Part shown: piece after piece, positions 1 to 9,973 of the stretch
Layout: the number at the start of each line of letters is the position of its first letter
Numbering within the stretch: the first letter of the stretch is position 1
Assembly: GCF_016924655.1 (NCBI RefSeq)
Contig: NZ_JAFFJU010000002.1
Coordinates: 186,001-250,000, forward strand
Direction of reading: 5' to 3'
DNA: 64,000 nucleotides
Source: Sphingomonas arenae
GTDB lineage: Bacteria > Pseudomonadota > Alphaproteobacteria > Sphingomonadales > Sphingomonadaceae
Translations under genes and position numbers: made by a program
The notes under the pieces: model-generated
What the model was told of the DNA's origin: nothing
Database searches by the model: none
The model's input: only the letters and a program-made list of their open reading frames with translations

Positions 1-327
1 CTGCCGTTCGCCGTCGCCCGCGTCTATTACGTCTTCGGCACTAAGGCCGGGGTCAGTCGCGGCTTCCACGCGCACCGCAAACTGAACCAGCTCGCCGTCG
101 CGGTCAGCGGCTCCTGCACCATGCTGGTGGACGATGGTTCGCGCCGTACCGCCTTGCCGCTCGACCGCCCCGACCAGGGCCTGCTGCTCGGCCCGATGCT
201 CTGGCGGGAGATGCACGACTTCTCGCCCGACTGCGTGCTGCTCGTCATGGCCGACACGCCCTATGACGAAAGCGATTATGTCCGCGACTACCAGGCCTTC
301 CTTCGAGAGGTCCGGGCGGCGGCGTGA
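1..327 (+). CDS. dTDP-4-keto-6-deoxyhexose 3,4-ketoisomerase (FdtA/QdtA, WxcM-like), 5'-truncated by window edge
   Basis: The frame is open from base 1 and gives the last 108 residues of a cupin-fold sugar ketoisomerase. The motif GVSRGFHAH followed by [12 protein letters not shown] is the typical metal-free RmlC-like/FdtA signature. The family converts dTDP-4-keto-6-deoxyglucose to the 3-keto isomer, the substrate for the aminotransferase encoded next. The stop codon overlaps the GTG start of that aminotransferase in a GTGA tetranucleotide, so the two are translationally coupled. The start lies upstream of the window. FdtA versus QdtA specificity (galacto or gluco product) cannot be told from the sequence. 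Confidence 0.85.
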   Translation: MPFAVARVYYVFGTKAGVSRGFHAHRKLNQLAVAVSGSCTMLVDDGSRRTALPLDRPDQGLLLGPMLWREMHDFSPDCVLLVMADTPYDESDYVRDYQAFLREVRAAA

Positions 328-1424
328 CCATCCCGTTCCTCGACCTGGGCGCCGCCACGGCGGAGCTCCGGTCAGACATCGACGCCGCCATCGCCCGGGT
401 GCTCTCATCCGGCCGCTACATCGGCGGGGAGGAGGTCACCGCCTTCGAGCGCGAGTTCGCCGCTTACGTCCACGCGCAACATGCCGTCGGCGTCGGCAAC
501 GGCCTCGACGCCCTCCATCTCGCCCTCCGCGCCGTCGATATCGGCCCGGGCAACGAGGTGATCGTCGCCAGCAACACCTTCATCGCCACCTGGCTCGCCG
601 TCACCATGGCCGGCGCCACGCCGGTCCCGATCGAACCCGATCCCCGCACCCACAATCTCGACCCCGCCCGGATCGAGGCCGCCATCACCCCCCGCACCCG
701 CGCCATTCTCCCCACCCACCTGTACGGCCAGCCCGCCGACTTCGCGCCCATCCTCGCCCTCGCGGAGCGTCACGGCCTGAAGGTGATCGAGGATGCCGCC
801 CAAGCCCACGGCGCCCGCTATCGCGGCAAGCACATCGGCGCCCACGGCCACGCCGTCTGCTGGAGCTTCTACCCCGGCAAGAACCTCGGCGCGCTCGGGG
901 ACGCCGGCGCGGTGACCACAAACTATCCGGAGGTCGCGGAACGTGTCCGCCTCCTCGGCAACTACGGCTCCCGCACCAAGTACGTGAACGACGTCGCGGG
1001 CGTGAACTCCCGCCTAGACCCGCTCCAGGCCGCCGTGCTCCGCGTCAAGCTCCGCCACCTCGACGCCTGGAACGCCCGCCGCGCCGCCATTGCCGCCTTC
1101 TACCTCGACCAGCTCGCCGACCTTTCCCTCACGATGCCGTTCGTCCCCGACTGGGCCGACCCCGCCTGGCACCTGTTCGTGGTTCAGTCCGACCGCCGCG
1201 ACGCACTCCAGGCCGCCCTTCGTTCCGGCGGCGTCGAAACCCTGATCCACTACCCTATCCCGCCGCATCTCCAGGGCGCCTACGCCCACATGGGCCTGCA
1301 CCCAGGCAGCCTGCCTGTCGCCGAACACCTCGCCGCTTCCGTCCTCAGCCTGCCGCTCGGACCCCACCTCTCCCTCGACCAGGCCGGCCAGGTCGTCACC
1401 GCCCTCCGACACGCACTCCAGTGA
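324..1424 (+). CDS. DegT/DnrJ/EryC1/StrS sugar aminotransferase (FdtB/QdtB-like)
   Basis: A PLP-dependent aminotransferase of 366 residues, the usual family length. It opens with IPFLDLG, has [15 protein letters not shown] in the cofactor region, [10 protein letters not shown] (the Asp that binds the pyridine nitrogen) and [16 protein letters not shown] with the Schiff-base Lys. With the upstream ketoisomerase and rfbA/rfbB further on, it would make a dTDP-3-amino-3,6-dideoxyhexose (Fuc3N or Qui3N) for a surface glycan; the N-acyltransferase that normally follows is not in the window and may lie upstream. It starts at GTG inside the previous stop (GTGA) and its own stop overlaps the flippase start. 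Confidence 0.88.
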   Translation: MTIPFLDLGAATAELRSDIDAAIARVLSSGRYIGGEEVTAFEREFAAYVHAQHAVGVGNGLDALHLALRAVDIGPGNEVIVASNTFIATWLAVTMAGATPVPIEPDPRTHNLDPARIEAAITPRTRAILPTHLYGQPADFAPILALAERHGLKVIEDAAQAHGARYRGKHIGAHGHAVCWSFYPGKNLGALGDAGAVTTNYPEVAERVRLLGNYGSRTKYVNDVAGVNSRLDPLQAAVLRVKLRHLDAWNARRAAIAAFYLDQLADLSLTMPFVPDWADPAWHLFVVQSDRRDALQAALRSGGVETLIHYPIPPHLQGAYAHMGLHPGSLPVAEHLAASVLSLPLGPHLSLDQAGQVVTALRHALQ

Positions 1425-2914
1425 ACCCTTCCGCGCCAAGCTCCCACCGCGACATCCTGCGCTCCTCAACCATTGTCGGCGGCGCGTCCCTGGTGAACGT
1501 GGCGCTCAGCCTCTTCCGCATGAAGGCCGCCGCCCTGATCCTCGGCCCGGCCGGCGTCGGCCTCATCGGACTGCTCCAGAACCTGATCGCCACGGGCTCC
1601 ACATTCGCCGCGCTCGGCCTTGGTGGAGCCGCCACCCGACAGCTCGCGGCGGAAGGACTCGAGCGCCAGGCGGACATCCGCCGCGCCCTGTTCTGGGCCG
1701 GCCTCTGGCTCAGCGCCGCCACGATCCTCCTGCTCCTCGCCTTCCGCGAGCCGCTCGCCCGCCTGCTCCTTCCCGACGCGGGCTGGTCGTCAGCCATGCC
1801 ATGGATCGCAGCCGGGACCGCGCTCGCCCTCATCGCCTCACTCCAGCTCGGCATCATCACCGGTCTGCGCCGCATTGGCGACGTCGCCCATATCAACATC
1901 CTTTCCGGAGCCGCCGCCACGGTCGCCGGGGTTGCCGCCCTCTTCATCCTCGGAGAGCAGGGCATTCCCATCTTCGTCCTCTCGGTCCCCCTCGCCGGAG
2001 CCCTCCTCGGCTGGCACTTCCTCCGCCGCCTGCCCGCCGCCCCCGCCGCCCCCGCCGCCCAGCGAACCCCCGTGGCACACCACTGGCGCCAGATGGTCCC
2101 GCTCGGCGCCGCGATCATGATCGGTGGCCTGCTCACCACCGGCAGCCAGCTCGCCGTCCGAGCCATGGTCGGCGACCAGCTCGGCCTGCCCGCGCTCGGG
2201 CACTTCCATGCCGCCTGGACCATCTCGATGACCTACCTCGGGCTCGTGCTCCAGGCGATGGGCACCGACTTCTACCCCCGCCTGTCCGCCCGCATAGCCG
2301 ACCGCCCCGCCGCGAGCCGCCTCGTCGCGGAGCAGGCCGAAGTCGCGCTCCTGCTCGGCGCCCCCATCCTCCTCGCCATGATGGCCGCCGCCCCGCTCGC
2401 TCTCCAGCTCCTCTACGCCGCCGAGTTCCGCGAAGCCGCCGCCACCCTGCGCTGGCAGATCCTCGGCGACCTCCTCAAGGTCGCCGCCTGGCCGCTCGGC
2501 TTCGTCCTTCTCGCCGCCAGCCGCAGCCGAGCGCACATCGCCCTCGAGGCCCTCGCCCAAGCCGTGTTCGTCGGCGCCACCGTCGCCCTCCTCCCGCGCC
2601 TCGGCCTGCAGGCGAGCGGCATCGCCTTCTTCCTGATGTACGCCGTATACCTGCCCGCGGTCGCCTTGGCCGCGCACCGGACCCTTGGCTCCTCGACGCA
2701 CCTCCGCGCCCTCCAGCCGCTGCTATGGCTCACCCCCGCCCTGATGCTGGTCATGGCCGCCACATGGATCAGCCCTGTGATCGCGCTGCTGGTCGGAGCC
2801 TTGCTTGCCCTCGCCAGCGCGGCGCACGCCTACCGCCGCCTTCACCACGCGCTCCCCGCCCCGCTGACGCGCTTCATCGAAGACCTCCGTCGCCCGAGTG
2901 CGAGCACCGAGTGA
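1421..2914 (+). CDS. Wzx-type polysaccharide flippase (MATE/PST superfamily)
   Basis: This 497-residue protein has about a dozen hydrophobic segments, with an N-terminal amphipathic stretch [19 protein letters not shown] typical of O-antigen translocases, a loop rich in Pro/Ala around residues 205-215 and a charged C-terminal tail. The family moves undecaprenyl-pyrophosphate-linked repeat units across the inner membrane. The GTG start lies in a GTGA overlap with the aminotransferase stop, and the stop overlaps the next glycosyltransferase start in the same way, so four genes from the window edge form one tightly coupled operon. A long same-frame extension upstream to base 134 is open only because of high GC content and overlaps the aminotransferase, so I did not use it. 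Confidence 0.87.
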   Translation: MNPSAPSSHRDILRSSTIVGGASLVNVALSLFRMKAAALILGPAGVGLIGLLQNLIATGSTFAALGLGGAATRQLAAEGLERQADIRRALFWAGLWLSAATILLLLAFREPLARLLLPDAGWSSAMPWIAAGTALALIASLQLGIITGLRRIGDVAHINILSGAAATVAGVAALFILGEQGIPIFVLSVPLAGALLGWHFLRRLPAAPAAPAAQRTPVAHHWRQMVPLGAAIMIGGLLTTGSQLAVRAMVGDQLGLPALGHFHAAWTISMTYLGLVLQAMGTDFYPRLSARIADRPAASRLVAEQAEVALLLGAPILLAMMAAAPLALQLLYAAEFREAAATLRWQILGDLLKVAAWPLGFVLLAASRSRAHIALEALAQAVFVGATVALLPRLGLQASGIAFFLMYAVYLPAVALAAHRTLGSSTHLRALQPLLWLTPALMLVMAATWISPVIALLVGALLALASAAHAYRRLHHALPAPLTRFIEDLRRPSASTE

Positions 2915-3888
2915 CCCTGCCCCGCGTCTCCTTCGTGCTGATCGCCTTCCGCCAGGAAGCCTATGTCGAGGCCGCCGCCCGCGCCGCGCTCGCCCAGGAT
3001 TATCCCAATCTGGAGATCGTCCTCAGCGACGACGGCTCCCCCGACGGCACCTACGCCGTCATGGAACGGCTCGCCGCCGATTATGCAGGCCCCCACCGCC
3101 TGATCCTCAACCGCACGGGAGGCGGCAAAGGCACGCTCGCCCACGTCCTCGACGCCACGGCCAGGAGCAGCGGGGAGCTGATCGTCATCGGCGCCGGCGA
3201 CGACATCTCCTACCCGCAGCGCGTCAGCCGCCTGGTCGCCGAATGGCAGCGGACCGGAGCGCAGGCCGTCTTCTCCGCCTTCCACCGGATCGACGACAGC
3301 GGGCGCAAGCTTAGCGAAGAGGCAGTCCTCGCACGCGAGGACTACGACCCCGCCCCCTTCTTCACCCCCCATCGCGCCCGCCAGATCGCCGGGGCCACTG
3401 CCGCCTACGACCGCCGGCTGCTCGACGCCATCCGCCTGCCCGAAGAGCCGATCTTCGCCGAAGATTATTTCCTCAGCCTCGTCCTCGGCTGGCGCAGCGG
3501 CACCGCGGCCCGCATCGACGACCCGCTGATCGCCTACCGCATCCACGGCGGCGCCATGACGTCAGCGGGCGAGGACCTCCTCGGCGTTGAGGCCTTCGAG
3601 CAGACGAGCGCCAGGTCGGCAGCCATGACGCGCGACGCGCTGCGCGCGTTCGAACGCATGGTCCGCCAGCAGGAGGGGATCGAAACGGCGTACGGGCATC
3701 CTGCCAAGGTCCGCCTCGACCGCATCAAGAGGGAGATCGAATATCTCGACTATCGCGCGCGCTGGCTGGACCTTTCGTTTGCAGGGCGTGCCGCTGCGAG
3801 CCTCCGGCTGCAGGGCAGAGATCAGTGGCGCTGGGCACTTCCCCGGCTGTTCGGCCCGCGTCTTCTTGCCATCTTCAAGCAGCCCTGA
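2911..3888 (+). CDS. Glycosyltransferase family 2
   Basis: A 325-residue GT-A glycosyltransferase. The N-terminus reads VSFVLIAFRQEAYVEAA, followed by LEIVLSDDGSPDGT, the nucleotide-binding aspartates, and IGAGDDISYPQR, the metal-binding DxD-like region. The EDYFLSLVLG segment near residue 185 matches the catalytic-base zone of GT2 enzymes. It lies last in the ketoisomerase-aminotransferase-flippase operon, with a GTGA overlap at its start, so it most likely adds one sugar to the repeat unit moved by that flippase. Its stop directly abuts the stop of the convergent gene that follows, with no spacer. The sugar donor is unknown. Confidence 0.87.
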   Translation: MTLPRVSFVLIAFRQEAYVEAAARAALAQDYPNLEIVLSDDGSPDGTYAVMERLAADYAGPHRLILNRTGGGKGTLAHVLDATARSSGELIVIGAGDDISYPQRVSRLVAEWQRTGAQAVFSAFHRIDDSGRKLSEEAVLAREDYDPAPFFTPHRARQIAGATAAYDRRLLDAIRLPEEPIFAEDYFLSLVLGWRSGTAARIDDPLIAYRIHGGAMTSAGEDLLGVEAFEQTSARSAAMTRDALRAFERMVRQQEGIETAYGHPAKVRLDRIKREIEYLDYRARWLDLSFAGRAAASLRLQGRDQWRWALPRLFGPRLLAIFKQP

Positions 3889-4974
3889 TCACCCGAGAAG
3901 AAGCTGCAGGTGCCGCTCCATGCTCCGTGCCCCGGCAAGTTCTTCCGCGCGATTCCGAAGAAGTTCTGGGTCCACCGGCGCACCCAGAGCGGCGTCCATG
4001 GCCCTCGCCAGCGCCTCCGCATCCCCGACCGGCACCAGCGCACCGTACCGCCCGCCCTCCAGCATCTCCCAGGGACCATGCGCGCAGTCGGTACTGACAA
4101 CCGGCAATCCGCTGCCCATGGCTTCCAGCAAGACCAGAGGCTGCCCTTCCAGCCGCGAGGCGAGCACAAATAGGTCGGCCGACGCGTAGAAGGGCCAGGG
4201 ATCGAGACGGAACCCCGCCCAGACCACGCGCGCCTCGATCCCAAGCTCGCGGCTCACGTCCTCCAGCTCGCTCCGAAGCGCTCCATCCCCCACGATCATC
4301 AGCCGCGCTTCGGGCCTTGGCAGCTTGGCAAAGGCGCGGATCAGGGCCCGATGGTCCTTGGTCTCCTTCAGCGAACCCACGGTGAGGATGCGCTCGCCCG
4401 CAGGAACACCCCACAAAGCCTCCACCTCAGCCGAGGTCCTCTGAGCGAGCGACACATCGACCGGATTGGGCACCACCTCAATGCTTTGCCGGTCAATCCC
4501 CGACAACATCGCAAGGTCGTCCGCCGCCCCAACCGATACGGCAACCCGCGCGTCCGCCAGCGGATACACCCGCCCGATGCTGACCCGCATGGCGGCCCGC
4601 TCCCGACGCCCACTCGCATGCTCGGACAAGGTCGTATGGTCACTGACCACCACCCGCGCGGGCACCCGCGCTAGCCGCTGCGCCACCACGGCAATCACCG
4701 TCAGCGGCCACATGAAGGCGTGCAGCGCGGCCAGCCGCTCCCTCCTCAGGTATCGGACCAGCGGCAGCAGCGACCGCCAGATCCGACCGCCCCCCAGTTC
4801 CACCACCCGAGCTCCCTCGGGCACCAGCGGCAGCAGCTCCCCTTCGCGCCGCACGAGCAGCAGGTCCACGGCGCAGCCCCGCTCCACCAGCGCCCCCGCG
4901 ATGCCAAGCGCCACCCGCTCCGCCCCGCCTCCCGCCAAGTTCGGCAGGAACAGCGCCACTCTGCGTTTTTCCAT
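3889..4974 (-). CDS. Glycosyltransferase family 4
   Basis: A GT-B enzyme of 361 residues. The N-terminal half holds FLPNLAGGGAERVALGIA, the classical WcaA/PimA-like GGAER loop; the C-terminal half holds GSLKETKDHRALIRAF and EGQPLVLLEAMGSGLPVV, the EX7E-type nucleotide-sugar binding motif. I took the ATG at 4974 because everything upstream in the frame is unlike the family and overlaps the divergent gene. It is transcribed away from the neighbouring glycosyltransferase, with 47 bases between the starts, so one short region holds both promoters or they use distant ones. It probably acts on the same glycan; the acceptor is unknown. Confidence 0.87.
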   Translation of the reverse strand: MEKRRVALFLPNLAGGGAERVALGIAGALVERGCAVDLLLVRREGELLPLVPEGARVVELGGGRIWRSLLPLVRYLRRERLAALHAFMWPLTVIAVVAQRLARVPARVVVSDHTTLSEHASGRRERAAMRVSIGRVYPLADARVAVSVGAADDLAMLSGIDRQSIEVVPNPVDVSLAQRTSAEVEALWGVPAGERILTVGSLKETKDHRALIRAFAKLPRPEARLMIVGDGALRSELEDVSRELGIEARVVWAGFRLDPWPFYASADLFVLASRLEGQPLVLLEAMGSGLPVVSTDCAHGPWEMLEGGRYGALVPVGDAEALARAMDAALGAPVDPELLRNRAEELAGARSMERHLQLLLG

Positions 4975-5021
4975 CACGCCGGGCTTTGCATCGCTGCTCC
5001 CGACCCGTCTAGGGCAGGCGG

Positions 5022-6284
5022 GTGAACGCGCGAGGCATGGCAAACGGCAGCAGGGTCCTGTACCTGTCCTACGACGGCATGACCGACCCGCTCGGCCGGT
5101 CGCAGGTCCTGCCATATCTGGTCGAGCTCTCCGCGATGGGCCACGACATCACGGTCGTCAGCTTCGAAAAGCCGCACCGCCGCAGCGCCATGGACCACGT
5201 CCGCGCGATCTGCGCCGAAGCCGGCCTCCACTGGAACCCGCAAACCTACACCAAGCACCCCCCGATCCTTTCGACCTGGCTCGACATCGCCCGCATGAAC
5301 GCGGTCGCGGAACACCTGCACGCCGAGCGCCCCTTCGACCTCGTGCACTGCCGAAGCGATCTTCCCGCGCTCGCCGGCCTTCGGCTGAAGCGCCGTCACG
5401 GCCTGCCGTTCCTGTTCGACATGCGCGGCTTCTGGGCAGACGAGCGAGTGGACGGCGGACTGTGGAACCTCCGCAACCCGCTGTACCGGGCGGTCCACGC
5501 CTACTTCAAACGGCAGGAGCGCGCCTTCATGCGCGATGCGGACGCGGTCGTCAGCCTTACCCATGCCGCGGAGGCGCCCATCGCTTCCGAGGCTCCCGGG
5601 ATCGCCGTCGACGTCATTCCCTGCTGCGCCGACCTCGCCCTGTTCACGCCTCCCACGGCTCAGGAACGAAGCGCCGCCCGGGCCAGTCTCGGCATTCCAC
5701 AGGAAGTGCGGGTCCCGGTCTATCTCGGCTCCATGGGCACCTGGTACATGCTGGGCGAGATGCTGGATGCCTTCGCGGTCCAGCGCGCCCGCTCCCCCGG
5801 CGCGACCATGCTGTGGGTGACGCCGGACTCGCCCGACCTCATCCATGCCGAAGCAAGCCGGCGTGGCCTTCAGCCCGGCAGCCTCGTGATCCGGTCAGCC
5901 ACCCGGAACGAAGTCAGGGGCCTTCTCGCCGCCGCCGACTATGGCCTGTTCTTCATCAAGCCGGCGCCATCCAAGGTCGCAAGCTCACCCGTGAAGCTGG
6001 GCGAACTGCTCGCCATGGACCTGCCGGTGCTCACCAACGGCGGCATTGGCGATGTTGAGGCCATCCTTCGTGAAAGCGGCGCCGGCGTCACCATCGACCG
6101 CTTCGATCCCGCCACGTACGCCAATGCCTTGGAGCGGCTGGAGGGCCTCCGCCCCGACCCAGTGCAGGCTGCGGACACCACCCGCCGCTGGTTCGACCTC
6201 GACGAAGGCGTGCGCCGCTACGACGCCATTTACCGCCGCGTCAGTCTAGGTAACCGGCGTATCGCTCCGCTAGATATTCGCTGA
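5022..6284 (+). CDS. Glycosyltransferase family 4 (WcfI/WbuB-like)
   Basis: A GT-B glycosyltransferase of 420 residues. It begins with VLYLSYDGMTDPLGRSQVL, a signature of this GT4 branch, and carries FDMRGFWADERVD in the centre and SSPVKLGELLAMDLPVLT in the C-terminal donor-binding domain. GTG at 5022 has an AGGG seven bases upstream; ATG at 5037 is an alternative with a GAGG placed too close. The 3' end overlaps the convergent reductase gene by 44 bases. It is the only forward gene between two reverse blocks, so it must have its own promoter in the 47-base gap upstream. Donor and acceptor are unknown. Confidence 0.86.
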   Translation: MNARGMANGSRVLYLSYDGMTDPLGRSQVLPYLVELSAMGHDITVVSFEKPHRRSAMDHVRAICAEAGLHWNPQTYTKHPPILSTWLDIARMNAVAEHLHAERPFDLVHCRSDLPALAGLRLKRRHGLPFLFDMRGFWADERVDGGLWNLRNPLYRAVHAYFKRQERAFMRDADAVVSLTHAAEAPIASEAPGIAVDVIPCCADLALFTPPTAQERSAARASLGIPQEVRVPVYLGSMGTWYMLGEMLDAFAVQRARSPGATMLWVTPDSPDLIHAEASRRGLQPGSLVIRSATRNEVRGLLAAADYGLFFIKPAPSKVASSPVKLGELLAMDLPVLTNGGIGDVEAILRESGAGVTIDRFDPATYANALERLEGLRPDPVQAADTTRRWFDLDEGVRRYDAIYRRVSLGNRRIAPLDIR

Positions 6285-7137
6285 GGCACTCCCGCCAGTC
6301 CCGCATCCGGTACAGTCCCCGCAGCTGCAGCTTCTTCGGGATCAGCCGTTCCGACGCCGGCCGGGGCGCGTAGAACTCCTGCGCAAAATACTCCGATCCA
6401 ACCGGCGTGATCGTGACCTTGTCTGCCAGCCCCACCGCCTCAACCAGGTGCCGCGCTACATCCAGCCGGCTGGTGATCCCCGCACAGACGAGGTTGTACA
6501 CGCCCCACAACCGTTCCTGCAGCAGCAACTCGACGTTCCGGGCAAAGTCGATCGTGTAGGTCGGCGTGCCCAGCTTGTCGTCGACCACCTTCAGATCGGT
6601 CGCGCCGGCCTTCAGCTGCGCCATCAATTTCTGGACGAACTTCTTGTCCTTCGCCGGCCCCCCGCCCATCATCCAGCCCGCGCGGCAAACCAGGTGCTGC
6701 CGGCAGTTCTGCGTCACGAACAGCTCGCCCATATATTTGCTGCGCGCATAGTGGCCGAGCGGATTGGGCTGGTCCCAATCGTCGTACGTGTCCTGCGCCC
6801 CGTCGAAGATGCCCGCCGTGCTGATGTAGAGCAGTGGAATGTCGAGCTCATTCGCGATGTGCACCGCATTCTCGACCGCCAGCGTGTTGGTCGCGTAAGC
6901 GTCGTTCGGGTTTTCCTCGCAATATTCCAGGCTCGTGTGCGCGCCGAGGTGGAACAGCATGTCCGGCCGGAACTCCAGAACGTCGCGCCGGTACGCCTCT
7001 CGATCCCGGAAATCGAGAAAGCTCAACCAGTCCGCGTTCACGTCCTTGTCCGTGCAGCGCAGCTCGTGCCGCTCCCCGAACACCTGGTGAAAGGCCTCGC
7101 CCAGCATCCCGCCGCTGCCGGCCATGTAGATCCGCAT
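6241..7137 (-). CDS. NAD(P)-dependent sugar epimerase/reductase, RmlD-like SDR
   Basis: An extended short-chain dehydrogenase of 298 residues. The N-terminal MAGSGGMLGEAF is the RmlD-type variant of the GxxGxxG dinucleotide site. YISTAGIFDG holds the conserved Ser/Thr, and YARSKYMGE gives the YxxxK catalytic pair (Tyr and Lys around residue 140). RmlD-like enzymes reduce 4-keto sugars. A canonical rfbD is present in the same cluster, so this paralogue probably acts on a different dTDP- or GDP-keto sugar. It is the last gene of the reverse operon, 9 bases after the upstream glycosyltransferase. Confidence 0.82.
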   Translation of the reverse strand: MRIYMAGSGGMLGEAFHQVFGERHELRCTDKDVNADWLSFLDFRDREAYRRDVLEFRPDMLFHLGAHTSLEYCEENPNDAYATNTLAVENAVHIANELDIPLLYISTAGIFDGAQDTYDDWDQPNPLGHYARSKYMGELFVTQNCRQHLVCRAGWMMGGGPAKDKKFVQKLMAQLKAGATDLKVVDDKLGTPTYTIDFARNVELLLQERLWGVYNLVCAGITSRLDVARHLVEAVGLADKVTITPVGSEYFAQEFYAPRPASERLIPKKLQLRGLYRMRDWRECLSEYLAERYAGYLD

Positions 7138-7146
7138 CGCTCTGTG

Positions 7147-8247
7147 TCAGTCCTTCGCTAGCGTGTCGGCCAGCACCCGCCGATAGTCGCCGGCGATAGC
7201 GTGAAGCGAGTAGCGCGCAACCGCGTCCTCCCGCGCCTGCTCGCCCAGGCGCCGCCGCAGGTCCGGCTCGTCGATCAGCCGCCGCAGCGCCAGCAGCCAC
7301 TCATCGATGCTCCGCACCAGCAGCCCATTCTCCCCATCCCGGATGATGTCCGGCGTGGTCCCGACCGCCGTCGCCACGCACGGAATGCCGAACGCCATAT
7401 ACTGGATCGCCTTGAGCCCGCTCTTGCCGGTCACCCAATCGTCGTCCGTCAGCGGATAGACACCTATGTCCAGCGCCTGCAGGTCCTCGACCTCCCGTTC
7501 CGCGGTCCAGCGCACCACGTCCAGGTCCACCCCCGGCAGCTCGTAGTCGAAGTTCCCGATCACCCGCAGCCGGAAAGTCCGCTCCCGGGCCAAGTCCTGG
7601 AACACCGGCCGCAACAGGTCGAGGTACCCGCGCGAGCTGAACGTCCCCGTCCACCCGATCGTCACCGGTCCCTCGCTCCGCGCCACCGCCGGCACGAACC
7701 GGTCCGTGTCCACCGATGACGAAATGTAGGCGCACGCTCCCGCCCGGTTCAGCGCCAGGCATTTGGCGTTCAGCGCCGGCGAGCTCGTCACCACATGGTC
7801 CGCCCTCTCCACCAGCAGCCGCGCCTTGCCAGTCCCGCGCAGCCAGCGCAGCAGCGGGTTCGGGTCCGCCGCCCCGCGCTCCTGCTCGCCCAGGACCACG
7901 TTGTCCTCCACGTCGAACACCAGCCGCTTCGCCAGCGCCCGCGTCCACCGCTCGAACAGCGACCCGCCCACCGGCGTCACCCACATGAACACATAGACGA
8001 GATCGTACCGCCCCACCCGCGTGAGGTCCCGCACTCGTCGCGCAAAGCCCTTCAGCGTCCCCCACGCCTTCGCCGCCAGATGCCCCGGCCGATACGCCAC
8101 CTCCCACAGCGCCATGTCCATGAAGGGCGAGACAGTCACCTCGTACCCCACCGCCCGCCAGTCGCCGTAATATTGCTCGAACTTCAGCCGCTGCCCCGCA
8201 CCCGTGTTCAGGGGATAGGGGCACAGCACCAGGATGCGCCGGCTCAT
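7147..8247 (-). CDS. Glycosyltransferase family 4
   Basis: A 366-residue GT-B enzyme. The start MSRRILVLCPYPLNTGAGQR resembles the GT4 branch with an N-terminal PYP loop. The C-terminal half has IGWTGTFSSRGYLDLL, the phosphate-contact turn, and GKSGLKAIQYMAFGIPCVAT, equivalent to the EX7E motif. The ATG start overlaps the TGA of the methyltransferase gene (ATGA), so the two are coupled. The position inside the dTDP-sugar operon suggests that it uses dTDP-rhamnose or another dTDP-sugar made here, which is inference from context only. Confidence 0.86.
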   Translation of the reverse strand: MSRRILVLCPYPLNTGAGQRLKFEQYYGDWRAVGYEVTVSPFMDMALWEVAYRPGHLAAKAWGTLKGFARRVRDLTRVGRYDLVYVFMWVTPVGGSLFERWTRALAKRLVFDVEDNVVLGEQERGAADPNPLLRWLRGTGKARLLVERADHVVTSSPALNAKCLALNRAGACAYISSSVDTDRFVPAVARSEGPVTIGWTGTFSSRGYLDLLRPVFQDLARERTFRLRVIGNFDYELPGVDLDVVRWTAEREVEDLQALDIGVYPLTDDDWVTGKSGLKAIQYMAFGIPCVATAVGTTPDIIRDGENGLLVRSIDEWLLALRRLIDEPDLRRRLGEQAREDAVARYSLHAIAGDYRRVLADTLAKD

Positions 8248-9086
8248 GGCGCCGCGCGATATCCCAGGGCGACCCAGTAAGGCTCCCGCTCACTGAAGCG
8301 GATGTCGGTCAGCCCCGCCGCGGCCATCATCGCCGCGATCTGATCACGGCTGAACCGTTGCTCCAGCCGCGTTCCGAACCGGTCGAGCGCATCCGTCCGC
8401 ATCGTGTAGAAACTCGTGTGCCGGTAGGAACTGAGCGGCAGTCCCGACACATCCCGTCCAAGCCGCTCGGCGGCCCGGGCGCCCCGCGCCAGCGGCCAGT
8501 ACACACCCGCCGCGAGCGCCGTCGTCGCCGCCTTCCGCAGCGGAAACGGCAGCCGATGCACTCCCCTCCGCAGCCAGTCGCTCGCCTTCCACAAGCCTCG
8601 AAACCACCCCGGTCGCCCGTCGAGCGCATAGTACAGATACAGCAGGAACGGCGCGTCGGGCTTCAGCTTGCGCACGCAATCCGCCAAAGCCCGGCCCGTG
8701 TCCGGCACATGGTGCAGCACCCCCAGCGAGTAACCGAAGTCCTGACTCCCGTCCGAAACCGGGATCGTGTCCGCAGCGGCCTCGTGGAACCGCACATTCC
8801 CCCGCCCGCCGAGCCGCTCCCGCGCAACCGCCAGCGCCTCTGCCGAGGGGTCCACACAGTGCAGCAGCCCCACCCGCCGCGCGACCCCGTCCGCCCACCG
8901 CCCCGATCCGCAGCCCAGGTCGAAGCCCTCGGCGTCGGCTGGCAGCCGCTCCCACGGAAACAGGTGGAAATAGCGGTCGAACAGCTCGGCATACTCGCCC
9001 CCGGTCAGCGCACGCTGGTCGAACGCACTCCACTCCCTCCCGAAGCCCTCGACCGTCCGCGCATCGATGTTCCGCGCACCCGTCAT
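8244..9086 (-). CDS. Class I SAM-dependent methyltransferase
   Basis: A 280-residue Rossmann methyltransferase. Motif I is FDLGCGSGRWADGVA near residue 55, followed by the acidic residue of VDPSAEAL and the motif YSLGVLHHVPD that marks UbiE/COQ5-like enzymes. The C-terminal third is more hydrophobic than usual, with a Trp/Leu-rich segment that may be a substrate lid. ATGA overlaps couple it to rfbD upstream and to a glycosyltransferase downstream. In this context it is likely a sugar O- or N-methyltransferase decorating the glycan or a sugar nucleotide; the target is not visible. Confidence 0.83.
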   Translation of the reverse strand: MTGARNIDARTVEGFGREWSAFDQRALTGGEYAELFDRYFHLFPWERLPADAEGFDLGCGSGRWADGVARRVGLLHCVDPSAEALAVARERLGGRGNVRFHEAAADTIPVSDGSQDFGYSLGVLHHVPDTGRALADCVRKLKPDAPFLLYLYYALDGRPGWFRGLWKASDWLRRGVHRLPFPLRKAATTALAAGVYWPLARGARAAERLGRDVSGLPLSSYRHTSFYTMRTDALDRFGTRLEQRFSRDQIAAMMAAAGLTDIRFSEREPYWVALGYRAAP

Positions 9087-9973
9087 GCGGGATCCCGCAG
9101 CAATCTCGCGACCACCTCCGGCAGCGCATCGCTCCAGCGCCGCATCGGCCAGTTGAACTCCCGCTCGAACGTGCCGCAGTCCAGCACGCTGAACATCGGC
9201 CGCCTGGCCGGTGTCGGAAACTCAGAGGACGGGATCGGCACGACCTCGGCGCTCGGCCCAGCCTGCGCCGCGCTGACAGCGAAGATCGCCGACGCGAACT
9301 CGGCCCAGCTGCACGGCCCCGCGCCCGCGACATGCATGGTCTCCCCCAGCCCTTCGCTGCCCCCCGCCCGCCAGCGCTCCGCCACCGCAAGGATCGCATC
9401 CGCAAGGTCATCTGCAGGGGTCGGACAGCCCCGCTGGTCGTCCACCACCCGCACCACGTCCCGCTCCCTTGCCAGCCGCAGCATGGTCGAGACAAAGTTG
9501 CGCCCGTGCCCGCCGAACACCCACGACGTCCGCAGGACCAGATGCTCCGGGTTCGCCGCCCGCACCTGCTCTTCGCCTGCAAGCTTCGACGCGCCGTAGA
9601 CGTTGAGCGGACCCGTCGCGTCGTCCGGCCGCCAAGGCCACTCTCCGAGACCCGGAAAGACATAGTCGGTGGAGATCTGGATGACCCGAGCCCCGACCTC
9701 CCGCGCAGCCGCCGCGACCTCTCCAGCCCCGTCAGCATTGACCCGGAACGCCCGCTCGGGCTCCTGCTCAGCCTGATCCACCGCGGTGTAAGCGGCGGCG
9801 TTCACGACTAGGTCCGGCCGAATCTCTCGAATGACCGCCGCCGCACGCCCGGGCTGCTCCAGGTCCAGCTCCGGCCGCCCAATCGCATGGACCTCCAGCC
9901 CCCTCACCTCCGCGGCGCGTTCGACCAAACTCCGCGCCAGCTGGCCCTCTCGCCCGGTGATCAGCAGTCTCAC
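9083..9973 (-). CDS. rfbD: dTDP-4-dehydrorhamnose reductase
   Basis: A 296-residue RmlD. The start [16 protein letters not shown] holds the GxxGxxG-like NADPH site, [17 protein letters not shown] is the family hallmark, YVFPGLG and YGASKLAGE carry the catalytic Tyr/Lys. It makes the final step to dTDP-L-rhamnose. I chose GTG at 9973 because it forms a GTGA overlap with the rfbB stop and removes an N-terminal extension of 18 unconserved residues. It is part of the order rfbA-rfbC-rfbB-rfbD. Confidence 0.93.
   Translation of the reverse strand: MRLLITGREGQLARSLVERAAEVRGLEVHAIGRPELDLEQPGRAAAVIREIRPDLVVNAAAYTAVDQAEQEPERAFRVNADGAGEVAAAAREVGARVIQISTDYVFPGLGEWPWRPDDATGPLNVYGASKLAGEEQVRAANPEHLVLRTSWVFGGHGRNFVSTMLRLARERDVVRVVDDQRGCPTPADDLADAILAVAERWRAGGSEGLGETMHVAGAGPCSWAEFASAIFAVSAAQAGPSAEVVPIPSSEFPTPARRPMFSVLDCGTFEREFNWPMRRWSDALPEVVARLLRDPA

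Noticed and set aside
134-1420. A 926-codon open frame from 134 to 2914 whose first part covers the aminotransferase gene
   Set aside because: The first 429 codons are Arg/Pro/His-rich and overlap a clear aminotransferase in another frame; only the part from 1421 encodes the flippase.
1801-2910. Upstream extension of the GT2 glycosyltransferase frame
   Set aside because: The extension is Arg/Pro-rich and lies inside the flippase gene; GTG 2911 with its GTGA overlap is the natural start.
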